A stretch of DNA of 64,000 nt from Chinchilla lanigera (GCF_000276665.1 NW_004955437.1:3000385-3064384); one strand, 5' to 3'; positions 1 through 12,131 are shown, counted from the stretch's first letter. Numbers and translations: made by a program. The notes: a model not told the origin generated them from the letters alone.

Positions 1-624
1 GTTGCTGGCTGATAGAAGTGCACAGAGTAAACCCCACACTTTTTTATGAATAGAGGCTTGCTTCTTTATTCCTGGTCTTTACACAGAGAAACCGAGTAGT
101 GAGGAGCAGATTCATTTGGGACCAGGTCTCCGTAAATGCCTTTTGCTGCCTCTTTAACAGGAGCCTGAATTGAAATTCCTAATCCCTGGGGATAGGAACA
201 AGACTCACACAAGCATTAGATAGCTGGGATTTTCCATTCTCCCAAGACTTTCTGAAGCACGAAGTCTGCCAGGGCGTGGTGAGGGAGTGTCCATATTATT
301 CTGCATGGGAGAATCTCTGAGTAGGAATTTGCCTTCTAGAATGTGTTAGTTACCCCAACACAGTCAATATTTGGAAGGCCACGAGAAGCCTGAATTTTAT
401 CCACTGGTCAGTAGAGGTCTGTGAATATGTAGGGGATGTGCCCTGAGTCACTGTCCTTTGAATGATGACCCAGGCAGACTTTGTACATATGCCATGGTCT
501 GAATGGATACTCATCTGCACAAGTGGGCTATTTATTTTTAACCCTGTAGTCTTCCCTCCCGCTTCCCTCCCCTCCCCTTCCGTTCCCTTCTCTTTCTGTT
601 GTCTTTCTTTCATTCTTTTATTCT

Positions 625-805
625 TTTCTGGAGATTAAACCCCAGGTCCTTGCACTGAGCTACACCCTCAGCCCTTTTGAATTTTTATGTTTTTGAGATA
701 GATCTGAGTCTCTAAACTGCCCAGATGGGGCTCAAACTTGCTGTCCTCCTGCCTCAGCCCCTCAGAGTGCTAAGATTATAGGTGTGCACCTCCACACCCG
801 CACCA
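625..805 (-). mobile_element. B1-ID composite SINE (antisense)
   Basis: Reading antisense, an ID-like part (CTGAGCTACACCCTCAGCCC) is joined to a B1 part (GCCTCAGCCCCTCAGAGTGC). Confidence 0.75.
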
Positions 806-1042
806 TCTTTCTTTCTTACACTCACAAAGCTTTAAAACCCTAAACTCTTGTCTCAGGAGACACTGACATTAAACTTTAGGGTTTGTATTGGGCAAGCATC
901 TGCCCCCATGACTGGGTCCCTGTTCCTGAGGGTTCCCATTATGAGGTGATCCACAGCAGCCCTTACAGGAAGCTGAAACATACCTGGCTCCAGGAGACTT
1001 TATCAGTTATGACTTGATTGTAAAGCTGGCTTTAAAAAAAAT

Positions 1043-1074
1043 TTCTCTCTTTCCCTCCCTCCCTCCCTCCCTCC

Positions 1075-1105
<31 letters not shown>

Positions 1106-1146
1106 CCCCTCCCCCTCCCTCCCTCCCCCTCTCCCTTCCTCCCTCC

Positions 1147-1233
<87 letters not shown>
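1043..1233. repeat. Complex microsatellite: TCCC/CT tract then (CA)n
   Basis: About 144 bp of pure pyrimidine (TCCC and CT units, 1043-1186) run directly into about 23 CA units (1187-1233), followed by GTGTGCGCGCCCGCGC. Six-frame translation here gives only Ser/Leu/Pro or Arg/Glu/Gly homopolymer-like frames, which are not genes. Confidence 0.95.
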
Positions 1234-1235
<2 letters not shown>

Positions 1236-3513
1236 GTGTGCGCGCCCGCGCTGTTGAGATGCTTTTGCCCTGCAAAAGGGGCTGCAGCTGCTTGGGGACG
1301 GACTGTGATCTTCTCGGTGCTCGGATGTGCTAGGCTTGCTGGGTTTGCAGCTGCTGTGTTCTCTCTTCCTGGAAGCCGCCCGCACCCCAACTGGACATTC
1401 CTTTGACCACTGTTCGTGGTACTGCTCATGGCGATTCTCTGCAGTGTTACTGTCCACGTAGCAGAAGAACTTTTTTCAGCTTTGGTTTATTGCCAGCCCT
1501 AGAGGAAAGAGACAACAGATTAAGAAGTAATTTAGTAAAGAGCAGAATCCTTTCTGTTGAGAATCGGTTATTGCCATGTTCACTGTGACACGGGGCTGCT
1601 AGAGAGAAAGCTGAGGGCTTGAGAAAGAGCAGTTGATTGCTTTACAATGAGATTTTAATCCTGGAGCTTGTAGGGGCCAATGCCAGGAAGACGAGAACAC
1701 CCTCGGTTATTGTCTGCGTGTGAGCAGGGATTCTCGATAGACAGCTGAAGGAGCGAACACGTTCCAGACTGGGTGGAGAGTAAAATGAAAGCCAGAAAAA
1801 AACGAGGTCAGTCAGGTCCACAACAGGGGAACTGATGTTATGGCCACGGCTCTGCTGAGAGCTCTAGGTGTAACCCTCACAAGTCCCTGGGCCCCTGTGG
1901 GACCCGCTCCGTCATCTACAAATGTAAGGCCTGGAACCAGGTACACCTGCTGTGACTGTCACTTGGATGGTGGGTGGTTTTCCTGGTTCTACATGTCCTG
2001 CACAGAAACCAGGCATGAAGTAGATGCAGATCTGGTGGAAGTCCTAGATCCTGTCCCTTGCCTCTTGGGGAGGTGGTTGTAGGCCAGGCCTGCCTGAAGC
2101 TTTCCACAAGCATTGGCCATGTGGGATCCCCAGGGAGCCGGGTTTCCAGCTCTGCCGAGTGCTGGGTGGGTGTGGAAACCTGCAGCACACACGTTCCTGT
2201 CTGTAAAGACTAGGTATTAAGTTGACACAGTGCGAGCTGATTAACGGGCCCTCTTTGTTCCCTTAATTGTGTTCCCGGCAAAGAAGAGGCAAAGAATAAG
2301 TTATACAGGCAAATGGCTGCACTGTAATGAAACGGCTTTTGGCTTCCAGGTGGCTCTCGGTAAATGGAGTTCCTGCTGTGCTCCGCAGAATTGGGAAGGA
2401 GACGTCATTCTGCCTTGAGAGTGGCAGCCTCGCTAGCAAACAGCAGCCGCAGCGTCTCACTTAGTCTGCAGCAACCAGAGCCCCTGTCATCTCATTAGGC
2501 CAGGGTGCAGGCCAGGGAGAGGCAAACCCTTGCTAACCGCAAGCTGGACACATTTCCAACACATGGGCGTGTCAGTGAGGAGTCTGTACTAAGGGATCCC
2601 ACTGTTCGTAGGGTGAGCTTCTTTGTTAGGTCCAGTTGGGGACTCCCGCAGCCACTTTGTTCCGAATCCATGACCCCAGCCACACTGCTCAGCAAGAGTC
2701 TGCTTGGGCCGCTGTCCTGAGAGCTGGTGTGTGAGGGAAGACTCGCCTTCGGGCACGTTGGCGTCTTGGGCCAACAAGCAGGGTTACCCTCCAAGGCTTG
2801 CGCTCTCTTCCCGAGGGGCTGTAGCACAAGTGTGGTTTTCTGGCTTGGTTCAAGGGAAAACTTGGCTCCTGTGGTGGTAGGGACAGCTGCAGCCACCAGG
2901 CCTGCAGTGGCCAGAGCCTCCCAGCTGCAGGTGCAGGAGCACTTTCGTCCAGCTCTTTTCCGAGGGACACTTGGCCCCCCGACTCAGGCTGCTTACAGAG
3001 ACACCGCCACCCCGTACCCCACCTCCAGGAATCCAGGCTTCCGGCCACGTGGCTCTTCAGAGCAGAGGTGGGGGAGTCGTTTAAAATTGTGCCACCGTCC
3101 GTGTGGCAGGAAGCCACCTTAGGGAGATTCTTTCTCTGCAGCCCCAGGGCCTGTGAAGAAAGGCTGTCAGACTGTGAGCCACTCGTTTCTAGTAAATGTC
3201 AAGTGTTCAGGATTAGTCAGAAGTCGTCTTGGTTTCCTCTTGCGAAGGTGAGGATTTCAGCTTTTGGATAGTGTATGTATATGAGGGAAAAAAATACGAG
3301 AAAAATAACAGGAGGATGCAGCGTGGCCAGAAGCTGCGTGGAGATACCATCCACAGAAGGGACTGCGCGGAACACTGTGGAGATGAGGGCAAGGGAAGGA
3401 CAGAGTGTGCCTTCTACTCCCCACTTTTTGAAGGGTAAAATGAGAAAGAATATTCCAATCAAAGACCATTGAATTTTGTGGCCCCGATGTTGTCTTGGCC
3501 TGTTTTTATTGTT

Positions 3514-3582
3514 AGACTGAGGCTAGGCACTTTGTAAAAAAAAAGCCTTACAGACTGAGGCTAGGCACTTTGTAAAAAAAAG
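3514..3582. repeat. 38-bp tandem duplication
   Basis: AGACTGAGGCTAGGCACTTT followed by GTAAAAAAAA occurs at 3514-3544 and again at 3552-3582, giving a period of 38 bp. Confidence 0.9.
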
Positions 3583-3870
3583 AGGTTTACTGTATTTAGC
3601 TCACAGTTGTGAAGACAGAAAGCCCAAGCCCCGTCCATTCAGCTGCCGCATGACAGCAGGTGGATGTGTCACGTAGCACCTGCAAGAGCAGAGGCCCAAA
3701 CTCACTTCACAGCAGCCCGCTCTGGAGCTGGTCCTGTGCCAAGAGCGCTGGACCTCTGAGGGCAGCCTCAATCCTTGCATGGCGGACTGGTCAAGTGTGG
3801 AGCCAGCCTGGCCTGACTGCCTCCCGCGACGCCCCACCTCTTACAGGTTCTCCTGCTTGCAGTCCCGGTC
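3580..3870 (-). mobile_element. LTR-like fragment (antisense, tentative MaLR)
   Basis: AGAGGTTTACTGTATTTAGC, TCACAGTTGTGAAGACAGAA and CGCCCCACCTCTTACAGG resemble an antisense MaLR LTR. It begins in the second copy of the 38-bp duplication. Low certainty. Confidence 0.4.
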
Positions 3871-4095
3871 GGGCGGGGGAGCGAGTGCCCAGCACAGTCT
3901 TGGGAGGGCAAGTCCTAGCAGGTGTAGCGCCCGGAAAGCAGTTGTGATTCCCTGTGACACTTGAGTCACTTACCTTCTCTCCCTGTCCTCAGCGGCCCTC
4001 AGCTGCAGAAGCGGAGCCCGTTGCGCATGTGCTCAGTAGCTCCTGTCTAGGTAGCAGCCAAACGCACAACAGCACTGAGTGTTTCTCTCTCTCAG

Positions 4096-4216
4096 GTCCT
4101 GGCCTTGCGACCCAGAACTCAGGGGAGCGCAGTCAGGGAAGAGGACGAGCACCCTTATGAGCTGCTCCTAACTGCAGAGACAAAGAAGCTGGTGTCAGCA
4201 GACGGAAAGACGAAAG
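4096..4216 (+). CDS. ANKS1A: ANKS1A exon e1 (post-ankyrin region)
   Basis: This 121-nt exon encodes 40 residues plus the first base of the next codon. The peptide begins [10 protein letters not shown] and continues [17 protein letters not shown], closely matching the stretch of human ANKS1A between the ankyrin repeats and the Ser-rich linker. Boundaries are a CT-rich tract ending ctctctcag before 4096 and the donor gtacac from 4217. The single trailing G joins AC of the next exon to make Asp, giving the family order DGKTK-DHR. No folded domain falls here; the notable feature is a tyrosine in an acidic context (EEDEHPY), a plausible kinase substrate. A few residues differ from human as I remember it (LALRPRTQ for LSMRPRIH), as expected for another mammal. 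Confidence 0.93.
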
Positions 4217-5104
4217 GTACACATGGCACACCTCACTTGCGCCCCGTGGCAGAGACAGCTCCACCGGGATTTTACAGCCTGTGGTCCTGAGGGCAGGGGA
4301 GGGCGAGGTGGCTGCGGCAGGGGTCCCTGGGTCGGGCAGTCTGCGCGGTGGCTGTGTCCTGCTTTCATTTTCCATACTCAGCTCTGTACCTGGGGTGAAG
4401 GTGGCTGCCCCACACGCAGCCAGGAGGTTGGGTCAGCCTGGGTGGCAGCTATGGGAGGAGAGACTGCCACCCCGCCACGGGGATGGATCGAGGGGCTCTC
4501 GCCCTAACCCCTGAGTTGATGCCATGTGGCAGACAAGCCCCACAGGTCTGTCCCTTCAGGGTCAGGCGGACTGTACAGGCTGCTTTTGAGCCCTGACCTC
4601 AGAGTAAGATAGTCCTAGGGAGGGGCCGTGATTGGTTACCACCCGGTAACGAGAGTGCTCTGTCCCTCTGTCCCCTTGGCCTACTTTCATTGCCGCTGAG
4701 AGGGTGAGAGTCGCAGGATTGACAGACGCCAGCCTGTCGGTGTCGGTGTCAGTATCGTACTGGCTCTCCCCAGGCTGGACCGGAGGGTGCTGCGTTTCAC
4801 ACTGCAGTTGGGAAGGAGCCCGTCAGCTGCAGGCACTAGGCCTTGTGCAGGGCAGAACCAGTGCTCCTTTCTGTCTGAAGAGCGTCCGTGGTTCTGGTAA
4901 GAGTGGGGTGAGGCGGTTTCCTTTGAAATGTCCTTTGTCAGACTTGGCGGAGGGTCCCGGGTGGCGGACAGGATGCGCAGGTGTGGATGACATTGTGAAC
5001 CTGGTTTTTATGGTCCTCGTGAAAAGGCTGTCGCTTCTGGCGTATAGAAACATCGTGGCATTTTCATAGTGTTTCCTTTTGCTTTGTGCTTTATGGTTCC
5101 CGTT

Positions 5105-6315
5105 TTTTTAGCTTTAAAAAATAAAAGTCATGAGTTTTGACAGATAGAGCTATGTAACTGCCACAACAGTCAAAATAGAAAACAGTTTGATCACACCAAA
5201 GAGTGGTCCCCTGTCCTCCTATAGCCTGCCCCTCCCGTCCCTTATCCCTGGCAGCTACAGCTCAGACATTTGTCCCAGTGACTTTGCCTTTTCCCCAAAG
5301 TTACACAAATGAACCCATTCAATACCTTCTCGCCCAGCAGAGGACATTTGAGATTCACTCATGTTGTCACACAGGCCAGTGAGGTGTCCCATTTCATCGC
5401 TCCCTTACATCCTGTTATATAACTGTTAGGAGAACAGGTTTATCCGTTCCCCTCCTCGGCGGCGTTCAGGTCACTTACATGTTTTTAGACAGGTGTAAGT
5501 ACAGCTGCTACAAACATTTGCAAAAAGCTGTGTGTGTGAATTGTAAGTTTTCGTTTCACTTGTATGTAAGAGTAGGCTTGCTGGGACCTAGGAAACACCT
5601 TTAACTGTGGAAAGGGGCTGCCGCGCCCTTTTCCAGGGTGGTTGTGCCATTCTGAACAAGGTCAGTGGTGTATGAGAATTCCGGTTCGTATGTAGCCTCC
5701 CTGATACTTCTCACACTGTTATTTCTCCAGAAACTTTAGCCATTCTGATTGGTATGTAGTGATGTCTTCTAATGGGTTTGATTTGCATTTCTCTAGTTGA
5801 GCATCTGTTTATATGATTATTTACCATTAATGAACTATTTAGATCTTTTGCTTATTTTCAAAAATGGCTTGTTTCTTTTCCCATTGAGTTGTGAGTTCTT
5901 TATATTTTGCTTAGAAGTTCTTTATCAGATGTGTTTTTCTCCCAGTCTGTGACGCTGTCTGTACAATGTCTTCTTCTCTTCTTTTTGGTGGTACTGGGGA
6001 TTGAACCCAGGGTCTTGCTGAGTTGCTAAGGTACCCAGGATGGGCTCAAACTTGTGAGCCTCTGACTCATCCTACCAGAGTGCTGGGATTACAGTATGCA
6101 CCACCAGTCCAGACTTTCGCAGTTTTTTTGAGCAGAGATTCTTAATTTTTTTTTTAAGTGATTAAAGTGACAAATATTTTCCTGTGTCTTCTAGAAATTT
6201 CCTACCTGTAGGTTTTACACTTTATAATCCATTTTGAGTTGGTTTTTGCACATTGATATCCCATACTTTCAGCACTGTGCAAACGACTGTCCGAAGTCCT
6301 TTCTTTGTTGTATTG
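5105..6315 (-). mobile_element. Ancient L1 LINE 3' end, split by a SINE
   Basis: The + strand carries the reverse complement of a mammalian L1 3' region. Landmarks are TTGAGCATCTGTTTATATG, GAGTTCTTTATATTTTG, AGTTCTTTATCAGATGTG and TAATCCATTTTGAGTTGG. A SINE interrupts it at 5982-6114. The fragment is non-coding and decayed. Confidence 0.8.
5982..6114 (-). mobile_element. ID/B1-type SINE inserted in the L1 fragment
   Basis: GTACTGGGGATTGAACCCAG (antisense ID end) is followed by an antisense B1 tail GAGTGCTGGGATTACAG. L1 sequence continues on both sides, so the SINE is the younger insertion. Confidence 0.78.
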
Positions 6316-6714
6316 ATTTATTTTTAACTCAGACCCTTAGGGCAGAGTAGACCACTGATGCCCTTTCTAAGTGCTTAAAACAAAACCCTTATAGACCCAG
6401 CACTGGATTCCATTTAATGTTCTGTTAGAAAATGGTTCTTCATAAGGGAAGAGCCTTCAGCATCAGGGAGAAAAGAGATTCTGATTCTTTCAAAGACTTC
6501 ATCTGGAACCACTACCCATAGCTTGCTCAGCTTTTGGAAGGAAGAATAGGGGAGAGTTGGACCCAGTCAGGAGCAGGCCTTCGCCCCTGGCTGCCATAGT
6601 CTCTGTGGGACTTGCAGTCCCCAGTCAGGAGGGAGCTGTGAGGGAGGACGGAGGCCCTCGCAGCTGCTACTCCTCTGCTTCAGCTTCCTCCAGCCCCAAG
6701 TACTGAGCTAGCTT

Positions 6715-6755
6715 GCTCTCTCTCTCTCTGTCTCTCTCTCTCTCTCTGTGTGTGA
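6715..6755. repeat. (CT)n/(GT)n microsatellite
   Basis: A run of CT dinucleotides interrupted by GT ends in TGTGTGTG. It is a simple intronic repeat. Confidence 0.9.
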
Positions 6756-7122
6756 GGGTAATTGAACAGAAGCAAGTAAGGCGCGCCTGCCTCCAGGCAA
6801 GCTGGATCGCTCCAAGATCTTTCAGACAAAGAGGCTGAGACATTAAGTATGAACACGGGCTGGCCAGCTCCTTAGAAGCCCTGCCCGTCCTGTTGGCCTA
6901 ACCGGAGCAGCCGGCCGGGAGGGAGTGCCTGCCTGAGCTGGTAGGAGGGAGGCAATCAGCCGACCGCATTGTGCCTTGTTCATACAAAATCCTTTTTGCT
7001 TTTCCATTAATGTCATTATCCTCTACCGCTTTTACGAATTAATGGATCAGCTTTCCAAAGGCAGTGTTCCCAAGATGACCAGAGCGTTCCATCCCTCAGT
7101 ATATTGTAAGGAACTACAGTGT

Positions 7123-7325
7123 GGCCAGGCATGGTGATGAGCACAGGTAATCGGCGCACACTTGAAGGCTGAGGCAGGAGGATCAAAAGTTTGAGTCCAA
7201 CTGGGCAACTTAGCAATTAAATGAGACCTTGTCTCAAAATTAAAAGAGGTGGGGATGTAGCTCAGTGTGAAGGCCCGGAGTTCACTCCCTGTAGAAGAAA
7301 CAACAAGATTAAGGAAAAAAAAATA
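7123..7325 (+). mobile_element. B1-ID composite SINE (sense)
   Basis: It begins GGCCAGGCATGGTGATGAGC (B1), continues with GGGGATGTAGCTCAGTGTGA (ID part) and ends in an A-rich tail. Confidence 0.85.
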
Positions 7326-7339
7326 ACTGTATTAATTGT

Positions 7340-7620
7340 CTTAGACATTCACCTCATCACTGGGACAAAATACTCGACACCCACCACTCGAGGAAAGGTC
7401 TCCTGTGGCTGACACTTGGTCGCCGTTTCTGTTCCTGGTGGGCCGGCTCTGAGGCAGAGCCACACGGTCGGAGGGCCTGCCGGGAAGGAAAGTGGCTCAC
7501 CTCATGGCATCCGGGAAGCAAAGGGGAGAGCTGAGGGGAGAGCTGAAGTCCCAGAGACCCCTCCTGACAGCAAGTCAGCTGTAAGCCCCATAATCCAGCC
7601 ACCCCTCATATACCTGTAAG
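7340..7620 (-). mobile_element. MaLR-like LTR fragment (antisense)
   Basis: The pattern CATCACTGGGACAAAATACT, then AGTGGCTCACCTCATGGCAT and CCGGGAAGCA resembles antisense ERVL-MaLR LTRs as I know them. It is a non-coding solo LTR relic. The family assignment is from memory. Confidence 0.5.
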
Positions 7621-7766
7621 AGTATGAGGCTTTGTAGGACCTCTAGATGCAAACCATAATGCTTACTCTTTCTTAATAGCTGCTGAATTCCTGTAGCTCA
7701 TATTTTCATTCTCAAGTTGATGAATGTTTGATCTGTCTCCACCATTTTTGTGGACATTTTATATAA

Positions 7767-7904
7767 TTTTTTTTTTTTTTTTTTCCAGTCTTTTGAGATG
7801 GTGTCTCGTTATGCAGTCCAGGCTGGCCTTGAACTCACAGCAGTCCTGTTGCCTCAGCCTCCCAGAGTGCAGGGATTACATATGTGCACCATCACGCTGG
7901 GCTG
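7767..7904 (-). mobile_element. B1 SINE (antisense)
   Basis: A poly-T head is followed by GTCCAGGCTGGCCTTGAACT and GCCTCAGCCTCCCAGAGTGC. Confidence 0.88.
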
Positions 7905-7984
7905 TACATATATTCTTATACATTACAAGAATGTTTTTCCTTTTTTTCTTTGCACACATGTCTGCCCATGTGCACATGTCCTGG

Positions 7985-8146
7985 AGGTTGACCTCAGGGC
8001 CTTGCACATGCTCGGCAGGTACTCTACTGCTGAACTATTATTTTTGAGACAGTCTTGCTAAGTTACTTCATCTGGCATTGAACTTGTGATCCTCTTGCCT
8101 CAGCCTTCCTGAGCTAGAATTATAGGCATGGATCTCTGCATTCAGC
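7985..8146 (-). mobile_element. B1-ID composite SINE (antisense)
   Basis: An ID-like part (CTCTACTGCTGAACTATT) is followed by an antisense B1 (TTGAGACAGTCTTGCTAAGT, CTTGCCTCAGCCTTCC). Confidence 0.75.
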
Positions 8147-8285
8147 AAGAGTTTTTCTTTAGAAAAAATCGATGGGAAGTAGAATTGGTGATCTTGGTGC
8201 ACACGTTGGTCTAATTGGTGGCCCTAACTTGCCTGAGTAGCTTGGGTTACAGATGTGCACACTACCATGCGAAGCTCCCAGCCCT

Positions 8286-8405
8286 TTTAAAAGTTTTATT
8301 TGGGGACAGGGTTTCACTGAGTGGTCTGGTTACCCTCAAACTTGCATTCCTCCTGCTTCAGCCTCTAGTAGCTGGGATTAGAGGCATGTGCCACCACGCC
8401 CTGCT
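8286..8405 (-). mobile_element. B1-type SINE (antisense)
   Basis: GGGGACAGGGTTTCACTGAG is followed by CTGCTTCAGCCTCTAGTAGC and GGCATGTGCCACCACGCCCT. A weaker antisense SINE scrap precedes it at about 8190-8284. Confidence 0.72.
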
Positions 8406-8420
8406 TCCAGATGGTTTTGT

Positions 8421-8519
8421 GTTTTGGTTTTTTTTTTGGTTTTTTTTTGGTATCAGAAATTGAACTCAGGACTTTATGCTTGCCAGACAGGCACTGTGCC
8501 ACTGAGGTATATCCCTGGC
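8421..8519 (-). mobile_element. ID SINE (antisense) with 14-bp target-site duplication
   Basis: The element reads T-rich head, TATCAGAAATTGAACTCAGG, then GTGCCACTGAGGTATATCCC. It is bounded by perfect direct repeats CCAGATGGTTTTGT at 8407-8420 and 8520-8533. Confidence 0.88.
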
Positions 8520-8870
8520 CCAGATGGTTTTGTCATTGTCTCATCCAGGTAGGTATTCCGCTCTAGTTTAAGTTGTTTCAAATGTAGAAAAAGTCTTCTG
8601 AAATCATTACACAGGGCCGGCGTAGTACAGAGCAGTATTCCCAGTTCTGTGCAACCTGGTTGTTCGTTTCTCTTTAGTATTTGACTGCTCACTGGACATC
8701 CTGGACAGATCACCACTCAGAGAGACAATAGACAGCTTTCCAGCTTTGATAGCAAATAGCGAGTAACCAGAGGTCTGAGAGTCTTACTGTTCTGTGTGGG
8801 GCTTTCTCGCAGCATCCACGAATAGTGCCTGGTCTCTGTGAAGTGGTACTTAGCTGAGGACGGTGGCGAG

Positions 8871-8906
8871 CAACTGTCGAGACACGGGCAACTGTCGAGA
8901 CACGGG
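8871..8906. repeat. Perfect 18-bp tandem duplication
   Basis: CAACTGTCGAGACACGGG is present at 8871-8888 and identically at 8889-8906. Confidence 0.95.
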
Positions 8907-9629
8907 CTCCGGTGCTCCCTGGTGTGGTGCCATTGCATTCCGAGGTCTTTAAATGCAGCAAGCTCGGTGTTCGCAAGAGCCATTGTTTCTTTCCACTGTG
9001 TGGTTTGGGCAGAGCCTGAAGACAACGTTACCCTTCCCTCGGGGAGAGAACGGTCATTTCGTCTTGTCCCCTACTCCCCATCCACGGTGCTGCCCCTTCC
9101 TGAGCCTTTGGGGAATCCCAGGGTGGAAATCCTGCCTCTGCCCGTGTGCTCGGACGTGCTTCCGTCTGCTCGTCGGCTTAGTGAGATTTCACAAAGAAGA
9201 GAAAATGGGTACCTGTGTTCCACCCGCTAGCACTGCCTGCGAGACCAGGCGAGCGTTCTGTGGCAGATGCTGAGGAGTAAGTGTTGGTGCTTGTCTCACA
9301 AAGGGACGTCTGTGAGACAGTTTACCAAGTAAGCCCTACAGTCAGCCACCTCTTCCTCCATCTTCCTGCACTGGGGGCGTCCCTGCCGGAATCCTGCTGC
9401 AGACGTCCTCCTCGTACCAGCGTATCTTTCTGAGTTGGAATAATTCACTTTTTCATTCATTATGGGAAAAGCCAAGGTCTTGTGAACTATACATCTATAT
9501 TTTCTTCTAGAAGTGCATATAATACACACAAGAGCTAATAATCAGAAGTGGGCAGGTTATGTTAAATGCATACAGAAGTAATTTCGGTGGTCAGAAGAGG
9601 ATAAGTTATGCGAGCAGAAGCGATCAGAG

Positions 9630-11270
9630 GCAGTGTGACGAAGGAAACAGCATTTGAGTGGAGCCCTGAGGTGGAGAGTGAAACCTGAAGGGCAGGAGTC
9701 AGGAGGAAGAGGGAGCAGCCCGGCGGGGGCGGCGCCAGTGCGCGCAGTTAGTGCAGTGGGTGACAGGGAGGCAGAGAGCAGCCAGAGGGTGGTTAGTGAC
9801 CCACCCGGGCCTGTCGTAGTGCAGCGGGCCTCGAGTGTCCTCTGTACTCCAAAGACAGTGCTGTACTGTTGAAGCGTTTTGACTGGGGTGACAGGATGAG
9901 AGTCACGCTGTCAGGAGGTGCAGTTACGGTGTGGAGTCACCGATTGGGAGAGACCAGGGGCAGGAATGCTCCAAAGTCAAGAGACCTCAGGGGTCTCTGG
10001 AAGGCAGTTAGAGCACAGCCTGCCAGGCGCTGGGGAGTTACAGGAAGAAAGGTAGGGATGGGAGAACATAGAAGAGATGGGGGAAGTGGTGTTAGCAGGA
10101 CAGACAAGTAGAGGTGGACGCGGGGGAGGGGAGGTATTAAGGTGGCTCTGAGGTTTTGAGCCCCAATACTTGAGGAAATATTGCGCATCCAAAAGAAAAC
10201 GGGAATCAAGGAAGGGGCGTGTTTGAGGGACGACATTAACTCCAGTTTTAAATAGGTGAAGCTTGAGGTATTTTAGGTACCAGAACATCTGAGTAAAAAT
10301 GCCCATAAGCACTTGGAAATGTGGGTCTGATGCTCAAGAGAAACGTTCAGATTAGAAATGAAGATTCGGGAGAGAGGCGCAAAAGGAAAGAAACACAGGG
10401 TGGAAATGAGGAGATCGAAGTAGCTTAGAAGCTGAGGCCGAGTGTGACAGAACATCCCAAGTCGCTGCCGTTGAAATCCAGAAACAAGGCAGCTTATGAT
10501 CCTCAAAGACCTAGTCTCCTTCCGTTGTCTCATGGCTCAGGCCAGCCGCACGGGAAGGGGATGGCGCTGGGAAGATGGGTGTGCGCCGTTCTTCCCTATC
10601 ACCGCTGGCCAGGACTGGGGGTGGGAAAGACGGGGTGGAGGGAGGCTTTCTGAAAATCCACTGTGAAGAACGAAGGGGGAGTGAGTACTGGGGACACGGT
10701 TGCCGTTTCCAGTGACAGAGAAAGAGCTGGCAGGGTGCAACCGAGCAAGACTCAGGCGTGAAAGGCCGTGGGTGAACCCTCGATGGGGAGACGCCCTCTG
10801 AGGGAAGCACAGGGAGAAGTCGCCCCCAGGTCGGGACCGGTGTTGAGCAGAGTTAAGGAAGCCTGTCTTGTCTGCGTCTTCCAGATGTGAGCGATCTGGC
10901 TGCGACATCTGTCACCCCGTTGATCACCTGCGTCTTCTCAGGAAACCCATGTGGGTTTTCTCCAAGAATACGGGGGCGCTGGGGGAAGATGATAGTGTGG
11001 AGAGAATGGAGCAGTGAGGAATGGACCTAAAGGGGCACAGGTTCAAGAAGAGAATCAAAGGCTGCCCGGGCCCCGGTGAAAGGAGACAGCCTGATCGGCA
11101 GCTTGTCCTTGAGTACATCTCTTCCGCTTGTCGGCCGGGGACCTCGAGGGAGCCACGCAGCTCCTCACCTCAGGTTCTCCGAGTAAAGAAGGGTACTGCC
11201 TCTCGCCTCACGGCTGCTGCGGACAGTAAGAGGAAGTCACTGCGCACGGTGTCTGGCACAGAGTGACCAG
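9630..11270. repeat. Probable diverged ancient interspersed repeat, family unnamed
   Basis: The purine-rich style (GAGTGGAGCCCTGAGGTGGA, GACATTAACTCCAGTTTTAA, AGATTAGAAATGAAGATTCG) resembles a widespread old mammalian repeat that I recall but cannot name. It is non-coding. The boundaries are uncertain. Confidence 0.3.
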
Positions 11271-11910
11271 TACTTAATAAACAGTGGCCGCTGGAAGCCC
11301 GCGGAGAGAGGTGCATTTATAGAAGACTTAGTCAGTTGTTTCTCAAGTATTTCACAGGGCTCAACATTCCAGCAACTGCAGGAGAGAAAGCAAATGGCTG
11401 TGAATACCCAGTATTAGAACTGGCCGAAGATCAAGAGGCACAGACAGCAAGTGTGCTGTTAAATTAGGCAGGGTTAGATAGTGTAACTGCTTGGAACCGG
11501 AGCCAGGCCGAGCTGGGCTGCTGGAGAGTACGGAAGCTGAGGGGCACAGGGAGGGCCGAGAGGCAGTGACCAGCTCTCCAGGAGCTGAAGGGAATGAGGA
11601 GGTGCAGGTAGTGAGCGGGCAGAAGCAGATCAGCGTGGAACAGCCTTCATTCCCAGCGCGGGGCTGCACCAGTGGGCACCGAGGTAGGTAGAGACGGTTC
11701 AGCTTGAACACTCTCTGCCACACCACGATGTGTCGCTCTGAACCAAGCCAGCTGCCGACCCCTTCTGGGTTTGAGCTTTATTCACCTGGTTTACAGGGCC
11801 ACTTAGAAGAAGCCCGTCTCCTTTGCAGAGTCAGGAGAAAAGAAAGCAGCCTGCATGTGCGGTGCCACCAGGAAGAGCAATTTGGAAGCGGGTGTCAGTG
11901 AGCACTGATG

Positions 11911-12131
11911 CTAATGATAGCAGCTATGTTTACCGAACGCTCCCTCTGGCCGGCTCATGCTGAGTTGATTTATGCTGATTCTGTCATTGTGTATTTCCAG
12001 ACAGATCTTGGGGTAGGGGCTATTTTCGTCCCTGTGTAGTAGATGAGGAAGTGCGGGATAGGTGTTAGATTTGGGACTGGAGCCCTGGTCTGACTGAATC
12101 CAAAGCCTGGATTTTTAACCATGAGACTATA
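11911..12131 (-). mobile_element. MIR SINE (antisense, degraded)
   Basis: GATAGCAGCTATGTTTACCG, AGTAGATGAGGAAGTG, GACTGGAGCCCTGGTCTGAC and TTTTTAACCATGAGACTATA follow the antisense MIR consensus in order. Confidence 0.6.

Larger units (their letters stand above)
1..4095 (+). other. Intron upstream of the first visible exon
   Basis: No coding exon is recognisable here. The stretch contains an antisense B1-ID SINE near 625-805, a complex CT/CA microsatellite at 1043-1233, a 38-bp tandem duplication at 3514-3582 and an antisense LTR-like stretch at about 3580-3870. It ends in the polypyrimidine tract and CAG acceptor at 4081-4095. The rest (about 1240-3500) is unique-looking intronic DNA without a pattern I can assign. 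Confidence 0.8.

Noticed and set aside
1007..1457. Three overlapping open frames over the CT/CA repeat
   Set aside because: Low-complexity translations of a microsatellite.
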